Assembly: GCF_001641265.1 (NCBI RefSeq)
Contig: NW_020167523.1
Span: 1,724,592 to 1,788,591, forward strand
Length of the DNA stretch: 64,000 nucleotides
Origin: Pseudogymnoascus destructans
Taxonomy: Eukaryota > Ascomycota > Leotiomycetes > Thelebolales > Thelebolaceae
Reading direction: 5' to 3'
The translations under genes were made by a program, and so were the position numbers. Shown here one piece after another: positions 53,181 to 62,166 of the stretch (positions are counted from its first letter, which is position 1; every line of letters starts with the position of its first letter). The notes under the pieces are model-generated. The model made no database searches, had not been told where the DNA came from, and worked only from the letters and a program-made list of their open reading frames with translations.

Positions 53181-55289
53181 TCATGATGAGCCATGCTTCC
53201 TCCGCAGATTACCCCAGACAGGCTGTTCATCCTGTGGCGCCTCTCCCGTACCGCCCTCCACGCCATCCCCAACCCCCACATCCACCGCCATCCCATCATC
53301 CTCACCACCTGAAACCCCATCCCGCGCCGCCCTACGTCTCTCCCCAGGCCCAGCCTCCCACAACTCCCCCACCACACCCCTCAACTTCCCCGTCTCCAAC
53401 CCCAACACATCCATCATCTCCAAAACCGTATCCACACGCCCATCCCGCTCCGTCGCAAACCGCCGTGCAAGCGCATGCCACGTCCCATTCCTCACCCTTC
53501 CCTGCCACCCCATCGCCGCCATCTCTTCCAGATACCGGAACGCGTCCTCGTAATCCTGCTGTCCCTCATGCAGACACACCAGAATGAGCCGGTCGTACGT
53601 CAGCTCGTCGGGCCGGATGCCCTGCCGCGCCATCTCGGAAGCGAGGTACATTGCCATTCGTTTGGGGCTGAGAGAGCTGCGGATCTTCGTGCAGCCTTGG
53701 AGGAGCACGTTGATCGTTGTCGTGTCGGGGTGGACACGCAGGGTTTTGCGTGCTGTCTTGTATCGAATATTAGGACGGGCGGTTACTTCGGTCGAGGGGC
53801 TATCTGGCTGCAATGTCTTCGAGGCGGGCGCGGATTGAGAGCTGACTAGCTCCTTGTAGAGACGCATTGCCAACCCCAATTCTCCGGACGAGGCGGCAGC
53901 TTCCAGGATAACATTTACAGCAGCGATGGGAATCTCTTTCCCCTCCTCCTGCAACAGTGTCAAAGCCTTCCATGCATCTTGGATGACTTCCGGCCCTTCT
54001 TCTCGGAGAAGCTTGAATAGAGGCCGTGTCGTTGCCGAGCTGGGTGTTTTGCTCGTGCTTTCTCCACCTGCCTTGCCCATGATACACAGTACGCGAAACG
54101 CATTCGTCACATCCTTGGCTGTCGCATACGCCTCCAACATGGCCTCGTAACTGCTGGTAGGCAGTTCCCCTTTCCTGTCCGCGAGCATCTTCAGGGCACT
54201 GGTCGCTAGCGCAGGATCACCAGCCAGCGCTGCAGTGTTGAGAACATTTGCCAATGTGCCATCGCTCGGTCTTAGATAGTCAATCTCCACGCGCTTACGC
54301 CACATATATAACACGCCTGCGTAGTCATATGCCGCAGCACAAGTGTCGAGGAAGTATGGCCAGACGCCAGGGCTGACATCCTGCGGATCTGGGTATAAAG
54401 GATTGCGGTCTGGGTCTTCGGCGCGGGATTGGAGGATGGAGAGAGCCGTAGAAAGCTCGCCGGCTTCTGAGAAAACGTAAATTAAGATATCGTAAAGCCA
54501 TGGTTCTACTGAGATGTGGCGATGGTGTAGGGAGTAGAATACGGATAGAGCTAGTTCGTACTCGCGGTCGCGGAGGTGAGAGATGATGAGGTGGTGATAG
54601 CCGAGTGGGGTGAGAGAGATCCAGCGGGCTTTCATCTCTGTTAGAATTTCCGCCCGCAGGAGATGGTTGGGGTGTACGGCCAAAGTCTACGTGAGCTGTC
54701 AGTATACTATCGCATTGCGGCAAGGCGACAATAAACATACCATCAAAACGCTATGATACAGGCCCGAATCCCCAATGATTCCCTGCTTGTCCATCTCCTT
54801 CAGCAACCCCTCGACTTCTTCCGCACTCCCCCTCTCTGCATCGGCATTCGCCCGAATAAGTACATCAAAGTGCCGCACATTCGGTCTTTCCCCTCTGTTC
54901 TTAATCAGGTACTGAACTAGGTGGATCGTTTTCTGGTATGAGCCACTCTCGTCTCGCACTGTCCGGAGAATGTCATGCAGCTCCACGATGGAAAGTGCGC
55001 CCCATTTGTCCGGCAGAGGGGTTTCGGAGATAGATTCGCTGACATCCAATACCTCACTTGCAAAATCCCCATCATTCGATACGTTGACCGATTTCGCAAG
55101 AGTGGAATTCTGGCGTCGAGAAGCGGCTACTGGGAGCTTCAAGCTGGAAGGTCTCAATGTTCTCCGGGGTACGCATGGTCGATAACTCGCCCTTGAAACA
55201 GGCAATCGGGCCCTAGACAGTACAATTGAATCAAATGCAGGACAGAGGAAGCGCCATAGCCCGTCGACTGCAATTCGCGGAGCTGACAT
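53181..55289 (-). CDS. Mitochondrial pentatricopeptide-repeat (PPR) protein
   Basis: Exons 55289-54741 and 54686-53181 encode 684 residues, joined over a 54-nt GTATGT intron. The N-terminus is Arg/Ser-rich with no acidic residues from about 22 to 70 (SRARLPVSRASYRPCVPRRT) and a likely cleavage region before RRQNSTLAK, a mitochondrial presequence. About 12 helical-hairpin repeats follow, including YHHLIISHLRDREYELALSV, YDILIYVFSEAGELSTALSI and TINVLLQGCTKIRSSLSPKR. The final one, DELTYDRLILVCLHEGQQDY, is followed by EDAFRYLEEMAAMGW, a canonical PPR end. PPR proteins bind organelle RNA for maturation or translation; the target is unknown. It may correspond to Neurospora CYA-5-like translation activators, but the match is not firm. 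The Gly-rich acidic tail is likely disordered. Confidence 0.85.
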
Positions 55290-55658
55290 TGGCGTTGGGA
55301 TTTCGTCGTCGAATTTGCCAGGGACGACGCATCAAGAAGTTGAACCTTTATTGTCAGCCTTGCGCTAAATATGTCACGTGCACATTGGCTCATATATTTC
55401 TTATATTCATGGAGAGCGCGAGGGAAGCGGTATTGAGGCAGATTGTTCAATTACTGCTCCGTGGATTCTATATGATGATTATACAGCTCCAACTTATGCC
55501 ATAGCTGGGCATTTTTCTCATTCCTGCCCAGCCACTTGTGGTGGCGCCGTTGAATCCTGACGGACTCCAGCCAAGCTATGCGTCTTCCAATGTAGTCTGG
55601 CATCAGCCCTCAATTTCGCTGGCGAGGTCTCCCGCTCCGGGTATCGTCAAGCAATATT
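55290..55658. promoter_or_regulatory. PPR gene promoter and LSM4 3' end
   Basis: About 370 bp between two minus-strand genes. CACGTG at 55376-55381 lies about 90 bp upstream of the PPR start codon. No gene. Confidence 0.5.
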
Positions 55659-56272
55659 TCATTGCCCTCTCCTCCCTCTGCCACCTCCTCCACCTCTGCC
55701 TCCACGTCCCCTATCTCCCCTTCCGCCGCGGTCTCCTTTTGATCCTCCGCGTCCTCCCCTGTAGCCACTGCCGTGTTGTCCTTGTTGTTGATCCTTAACC
55801 AAATCTATAATCTCGTCTGGTACGCGGAGGTATTTGATCTGGGGCTGTTAGCATCTGTAATAGCCAGTCCGTCAGGCGGTCCAAACATACATTGTTTCCC
55901 TTAACATACACTTCTGCCAGTCTGAAGAACTTGTCGCCTTCCTGTAGCAAGAATATAAATTAGCCATGGTGCGTTTTGGGGGTGTAAACCGATTCGGCGC
56001 ATAGCTGTTGGCATGGGTGGGGTTGCGTAGACATACAGGGCTGGTCTGCACCACCTCCTTCAGGGTGAGGTTCATCCAGGTATCGCATGACACGAGATGG
56101 CCGTTCAGCGTCTCTCCATTCTTAAGTTCCACGAGCATGGGATGCCCTTGGGCGGCAGTGAGGAGGCCCAATGGAAGCTGGAAAACGCGTTAGTATATCT
56201 CGATGGTAGTGGCAAGCGCGGCGCATCAAAGCAGTCGGTGGAAGCAGGGTAGGAGCAGGGTGTACGCACCAT
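55659..56272 (-). CDS. LSM4: U6 snRNA-associated Sm-like protein LSm4
   Basis: Four exons: 56272-56270 (the ATG alone), 56177-56037, 55941-55891 and 55838-55659, for 124 residues. Introns of 92, 95 and 52 nt use GTGCGT, GTATGT and GTATGT donors. The spliced N-terminus MLPLGLLTAAQGHPMLVELK, then NGETLNGHLVSCDTWMNLTL (Sm1), KEVVQTSPEGDKFFRLAEVY and VKGNNIKYLRVPDEIIDLV (Sm2) are the LSm4 signature, and the tail is Arg-Gly-Gly rich (GGRGGSKGDRGGRGDRGRGG). LSm4 is part of the Lsm1-7 decapping ring in the cytoplasm and the Lsm2-8 ring on U6 snRNA. The start exon was chosen because only its junction restores the MLPLGLL start. Confidence 0.94.
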
Positions 56273-56801
56273 GGTTGGCCTGTTGTGGATAGCTTCACTG
56301 TGGTGAAGAGATGAGGCTGAGAGACGCGGTGGCGATGCTTGCTTGGACGGTCTAGAGCGACCATAGTGACGGCCTGTCACGTGATCATCATAAATTCCCC
56401 GCTGAATACGACTCTCAAGGTTACAATAAACAATAATAACGATTCATTGCTGGCGGAGTACACTGAAGCTTGATGCTAGAGCTGTTTTCTGTTTTCTATT
56501 TTCTATTAACTTATAATATTATAATTACAAAGTTTCACAACGCGTTAGCTGTATTACTGCTTACATCCGCGCCATCGGCCAATGGTGAGGGAGGCTGTGT
56601 ACTCCAAGAAATGACTTACGCGGCCATTTGGCTCTCTATCACTGTGGGACAATAATGGGAGGATATCCATAGTCCCTCCCCAATTCCTTCATCTATATCG
56701 CCACTCTTTCGATTCCGTTTCTTTCCAATCGTCCCTTTTATTGTCTCCTCTATTCCCTTATCCCCCCATCCGCGCCGCGTTATCGTCGCTGCCTGCCGGT
56801 G
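56273..56801. promoter_or_regulatory. Divergent promoter, LSM4 and His-rich membrane protein
   Basis: 529 bp shared by two divergent genes. GTCACGTGATC at 56376-56386 is about 105 bp upstream of the LSM4 start codon. AT-rich from 56480 to 56540. No gene. Confidence 0.55.
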
Positions 56802-58422
56802 ATGCGTGGCCTCCTCGCAACCGCGCTCTTGACGCCAGCGTTGGCATCGGCCCTCGTTGTTCCCAATACCTGGGACGGTGTTCATCTTGCCTCTGCAACT
56901 CACAGTAAGTTTCGAACTCCATCCGGGATTAATTTGTCCCTGTCGCCGTCGTCGCATCTAACCGTTGCCCAGCCGAAGTCTCCCATGTCGTTCACCTATC
57001 CATCCCAATCGTAACTACCACACCGGACGACCCAGTATCCTCCTCTGCACTGGTACGCAGCCGTTATTCTCTAGCTTGTAGCGCGTATGGTTGCTAACAC
57101 GACCCCAGGGTTTTAGAATCGACCTCGCTCAGTCGGGGCCTGAGTGTGGATCGGGAGATCTCGTCGTCAATGGAATCCCAGTGTCTTATGGCACGATCGG
57201 TGCACTTGAATTCGCAGAATACCTTGGATTAAATAACATACTGATGAAATGGGCTCTCACCTGCGGCCCGTTGACGCGCACCCTTGAATTCGCAGTGAAG
57301 AACGTCAACGGCGAGCCTGTCAACAATCTGGGCCTGACGGTTCTTTATTCTCACGACGATACATCGCTCGAAATCCTAGACATCAAAAAGTTGAGCAAAA
57401 ATCCGAAGCCTATCTACCTAGAGCTTTCCCCATTCAAGGGTCAGAAACTCGAGGAAGACTCAGAGACTGGAGCCGCTCACCCCGTACCAAATGGGGCTCA
57501 GACTGCGAACAGTGAAAAACCTGTCGCTAATGATGTGGATGCAGTTCAGGGCTTCGCACTCTGTGACTCAGCGAAGTGCTTCTTCATGGTCGCCGTCCAC
57601 AACACCAAAGAAACTGTGAAGCACATCACGTCCAAGGTGAAGTCTATCTTTTGTGACAAAAAACCCGGTCAGCCCCATCCAGGAAAGTACAACCAACTCG
57701 ACCGCCATGGAGGCAAGCATCACGATGAGCACAATGATGATAAGCACCATATGAGACCTGGACACGAGGAGGGAACCCCTGATGACCGCCATCATCATGA
57801 TGAGGACAAGCCACACCACCGTTTTCACCACGGCCACCACGGTTACCACGGCCACAAAGGAAAGTGGCGCCATGTCCGCAAGGCACTCCACCCCGGCCTT
57901 ATCGTCTTCGCCGTCCTCTTCTTCGCCGTCCTAATGTTCCACATCCGCCGCCGCATCCACCGCGCCAAACGCGCAGCGTCCTGCGACGCTTCCGGCTATG
58001 GCCGCGACGAGTCCCCAAGGAGAAGACGTCGCTGCGGTGGCTGGCGCCGCCGCCGATGCAGAGAAAGGAAGCGCGAGTACAGCGAGAAGGACGAGATTCT
58101 TCCCCGCACAAAGCCACATCCCGCATACTCTTCGCCTAGCCACATCGCCACTGAGATCGCGGACCTGAGGCATGCGGCGGAGGCGGTCGATGACATCGTC
58201 TCGCAGTCCTCGGAGGGATCTAGGTACGCCAGATGCGGAAGCGCAGATACGATGGAGACTCTACCTGAGTATACCGTGGAGGAGACCGGCTCGAAGATGG
58301 GTTCTGAGACTCTGCCGGGGTACGCGGATAGCGAGGAGTCGGTTAGTGTTGCCGACGGCTACCAGCCTGGGACGGCAGAGGTGTGGAGGGCGAGAGTCGA
58401 TGGAGTCAATGTTAAGGCTTAA
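56802..58422 (+). CDS. His-rich single-pass membrane protein, unknown function
   Basis: Exons 56802-56904, 56973-57052 and 57109-58422 give 498 residues; introns are 68 nt (GTAAGT) and 56 nt (GTACGC, with TTGCTAACAC branch). The start MRGLLATALLTPALASALVV is a clear signal peptide. The next ~200 residues form a likely folded luminal/extracellular domain with Cys pairs (SGPECGSGDL, WALTCGPL, ALCDSAKCFFM) and strands such as PVNNLGLTVLYSHDD. Residues about 270-330 are extremely His-rich (HHDEHNDDKHHMRPGHE, HRFHHGHHGYHGHKG). A transmembrane helix, LIVFAVLFFAVLMF, precedes a basic HIRRRIHRAKRA stop-transfer and a ~150-residue cytosolic tail with EMLPEY-like tyrosine/proline motifs (LPEYTVEE, LPGYADSE). 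I do not recognise the family. Metal (Zn, Cu, Ni) binding is an inference from the histidines. Confidence 0.78.
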
Positions 58423-60439
58423 AGTGGATTGTGAAGGAAAAGCATAATTCGAGTGTGGGGATCATTTTGGTTGTGTCTGGGCTAGGACCATTCTTCTTTT
58501 CATTTATCTAGGGTTGTGTTTTATTGGGAAAGGGGTGTGCAACACGCGTAATATCACTGTCATGTAGGATTCTGGGAATAACAAATACACTGATGTCAAT
58601 ACTAAGATACATGGTGAATTACCTGCCGTGTCTAGTGAGGTTATATATTGGAGAGGCTACTTGGGCTGTGCCGAAAGGACACGGTGATATATATTACTTG
58701 CCCCAACGTCACATCATCGAAATGCAGTTGGTCTCACAGACGACATGCACATAGTCAGAATGAGATACCAGAGCAAATGATTGTATTAACCTAGAAATCT
58801 AGAATCCCACTGAACCCACTCTTTTATAGTTTCCTTTCTACACCAAGTTCTATGTACAGTAGTGTCTTCCCCAGTAATAAAAATTTGTACAGGTACGAAT
58901 TTGAGCACCCAGCCATCTAACCCATTCATCTATCATCTATGATTTATAGAGTTGCCACATTGGCGCCGCTTTGGTGCCCGTCGGGGCTATGCTAACCAGC
59001 ATCGGAGAACCAAGATCTTTAGCAGCTGCATGGAAATATAAACAGCAGTCTTCCGCAGGTTGAGTATCCACTCTTTGGTATACTCGTTGCCAGAATAAGA
59101 TGGAGAATGCGGTACGGCGGCTCGTTGTCCGTGGTTAATATCTCCCATTAACGAGACCACTAGAGGGAGGTCATAGAGCAGAATATCATTGAGACGAAAC
59201 TACGGCGCCTGAGGGCGTCTGACGTTGAAGAATGCGAGCTCTTTGTGAGGCTCTCTGGGTATATTTGGAGACGCATCCGAATCTGAGATCGGTTCTCCTC
59301 TGCCGCCGAGTTCCGAGAGAAGAGGCAGAGTCATCGTAGGGTGCCATCGACTCCGACTGGACTCAATACACGGCCAGGCAAGCATTCCCAGATTGAAGTT
59401 GGGGAGATTTCGAAGTCACCAGATGCCGACCCCAGTGATAGCGGCGCCCATGCTTCGGATGTGCGGGGAATGCCTATCAAAGAACCCTGACCAAAACCTG
59501 GGGGATGGAATAAATGTTTATCTTGGCCGTTGCTGGCTGATGGTGCCTGTCCAACTCCACCCTCGCCGCTTGGACCGCATCCACGTTAATCTGGCAGTGG
59601 TGCGCCTCCTCTCTGGCAGTCTGTCGGTGGCTGGCAGGGCTGCATTATGAGTGGATTGGCAGGTTTATTTGGACTTCATCAGCTGCTACAGCATATGGAA
59701 GACGACTAGGCCAGACGGAAGAGCGTGAGATGGCGACTATGCGTATACAAAACACATAGAGAAGCTTTCAAGCGGGACGTAACGCCCCGCATTTGACGTA
59801 CTGTGACATGTTGACGCTTGTATTCGGTCAAAGATAGTGGAAAAGGCTTTTATTCCATTCTGCTCTATTCATATTCTTCTCAGTTTGAGAAGTGCCGACA
59901 ATGAGCGGTCACGTGACCACTACATTCCACCACGCCTAAAGCGGGAAACGGATAGTAAGTCCTGGTTATCGCATTTATTACAATTCGTTCATTCCATCTC
60001 AAAGTGATACCAGAGTGCCTTCGATGAAGTACGAGGGTGATCTTTTTGTTTTACCCCTTGCTTCCTTCTCAAAAGAGACAAGATACGTCCTGGTGGTTTC
60101 CTTGGTTGAGAAAATCTTAAGCGCGGCACGGCCGCCGAACAACAAGCGCATCATCTTACGTGGTATTACACGGGATGGCACGGTGATCACATTTTCCATC
60201 ATCCATCAATCATTCTCGTGTGTTCCTTTCACATCAAAATCCACCAAACATTTCATACAAAATCCTGCCGGTTAATATTTTATACTGTCGCGTTGTCTGC
60301 GAGTTCTTCGCGTCTCTTGTATAGGGTTGTCCACCTTCCCCATCACAGGACAGCCAGTCACGGGACTATCATCAAAGAAAGTTACTCCTGGGCTTCCTCA
60401 AACCTCATCAGTACGCTGGGTGGGCTGCCCTCTGCCAAC
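58423..60439. other. Long intergenic region, no gene recognised
   Basis: About 2 kb. A 12-bp palindrome, GGTCACGTGACC, lies at 59907-59918, about 520 bp upstream of the next start codon. The frames at 59200-59385 and 59393-59650 show no family resemblance. The last 400 bp are probably leader: the frame of the next gene stays open back to 60218, but nothing there looks protein-like. Confidence 0.5.
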
Positions 60440-61600
60440 ATGGCACAGCCCCCTCAATCAGATTCCGAGATTCCCACTGCTGAATCGCCAAGCTCTGAGC
60501 CAAAAGATGTTCTCCGCTTAGTGTGCGGATGGAACGAGAAGACAAACACATATCTCTACAGAGATGAAGTGGTAAATCCGCCACCGATCTATGGTAACGG
60601 CCCGCAAAAAGCAAAAAAGGCGGAAAGAGTCTCAAAACGGCCGAAAACAGCTACGGCAAAGGTCAAATTGTCGAGAGGCGAGGATGTCAAGATGTCCTCG
60701 GCAGACGCCAAACCGAGGAATGTTTCAGCAAGGGGGAGGGAGAAAATGGAAAGGCTGAGGAGAGACCGGGCAGATAGGAGGGGCAAGGTAAGTTATGACA
60801 CCTTGTGGGCCATTTGACTCTCGTATTAACACCTTTCCCAGAGGGCGTCACCGCACCAGCAACCAAGCCCTGTATCAACTCCTGCGTCTGAATCTGGTCA
60901 CCGGCCTCGCAGGAAGAGACCACCGTCCCAAAGTGTTAACTCCGAGTCTAATGACACAGATGATGACAGCTCAGATGAGGTTCCTCCAGATAAACGACTC
61001 TATGCTGTCCCTGACCACTTGCAAGGCACTGTTAGGCCAGTTCCTAGGCCTGAAAACAGCGACGAGATGCCGTGGATAGACATGGAAATTACGACGGTTC
61101 CACTCCCAGAAGATCCAGCGGTGAAAATCGCGGGATTTGACAATATCATGGTCACCCTCGTCAGCCCAGAGAATGGAAACCCCCATAACGAGCCCGCCAA
61201 GGTCTTGGACTGCCGACTTCATCCAGACGGCACGTACTTTCTCCTTGTCTCGTGGTGGTTTGAGCGCCGCGCGCTGTCAAAAAACTTGGTGGGCTTCAAG
61301 CGCTACCTGGACAGAAGGTGGCCCGCGGACGCACCATTCAAATTTGTCCTCGGCTGCCATTTCGACGTCATCACCAATGATGCTATCACGGAAAAGATGG
61401 AGGATGACGAGAGATTCTGCAACTCTATGGTGTATGGCGGCGTGACCCATAACTGCGAACTCTTCTCTGATGTGCCGGATGAGATGGAGCGACGTGAGTG
61501 TCTTAAGAAGGGTGCTAAAGGAGACGCGCGACATGTGGAGGAACGAAAGCAAAAGTCGTTGTTTCGAATGCTTTTACATCCGGAGATGAGCGGAAAATAA
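60440..61600 (+). CDS. Charged protein of unknown function
   Basis: Exons 60440-60787 and 60842-61600 encode 368 residues across a 54-nt GTAAGT intron. I do not recognise it. The N-terminal third (after VLRLVCGWNEKTNTYLYRDE) is basic and Arg/Lys-rich (KMERLRRDRADRRGK). A Ser/Asp-rich linker follows, then a folded-looking C-terminal half with aromatic strands: MEITTVPLPEDPAVKIAGFD, LDCRLHPDGTYFLLVSWWFE, FKRYLDRRWPADAPFKFVLG. The YFLLVSWW stretch recalls chromatin-reader barrels, but that is only a visual impression. A Met at 60440 was preferred over the upstream in-frame Met at 60218 because the upstream codons look like leader sequence. Confidence 0.75.
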
Positions 61601-62166
61601 GACAAGTATTCGGCAGGCAGTAGTGGGATGGGGGGTGAAAAAAATGCTTGGGGGTAGGGATGGCTTTCGGGAAAACGAAAGCAATGATGGCTGTTTGGAA
61701 TGCTTTTACGTCGTGGAGCTGAGTCGATGGGCGACTGTGGGAATCGCCCTGATCAGAGGTGGAAAGAATACACTAGGAATGGGGATAGCTGATTAAAAAT
61801 TTGCTTGGAGCAGGGGGGGGGGGTTCCCCACGTGTAACTGTATGGAGAGGCATGGGGATGCGCAAGGTGCTTGGGATTGGAGTCGGTCGGTCAATTGAGT
61901 TATATGATTAAGATTTATATTCCTTAGCTTTGGCAACAAATATTATGTGTTACAGTAGAAGCGTAACATGATCTCCATCCATGCATCGTGACGGGACTTG
62001 ATATAAAGATTCTTCGACAGAAGGGTCGATACCGGGGCCCCAAGGTATTCTTATATCAAGACTTTCCTGTATGTGCAACTTACAACTTTCAATTGAGCCG
62101 GTGAATGTTGGGGCTTTTATTACCATATATGGTGATATGTTTTTCAAAATCTAACCAAAAATATCC
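61601..62166. other. Intergenic region before the hAT element
   Basis: About 565 bp, no gene. A 10-base G run occurs at 61811-61820. The hAT element begins at 62167. Confidence 0.5.

Noticed and set aside
59200..59650. Short frames on both strands in the 58.4-60.4 kb gap
   Set aside because: No family resemblance and no splice signals joining them to each other or to neighbours.
60218..60439. Upstream in-frame extension of the gene at 60440
   Set aside because: The extra 74 codons have leader-like composition, and no motif supports translation from 60218; the ATG at 60440 fits better.
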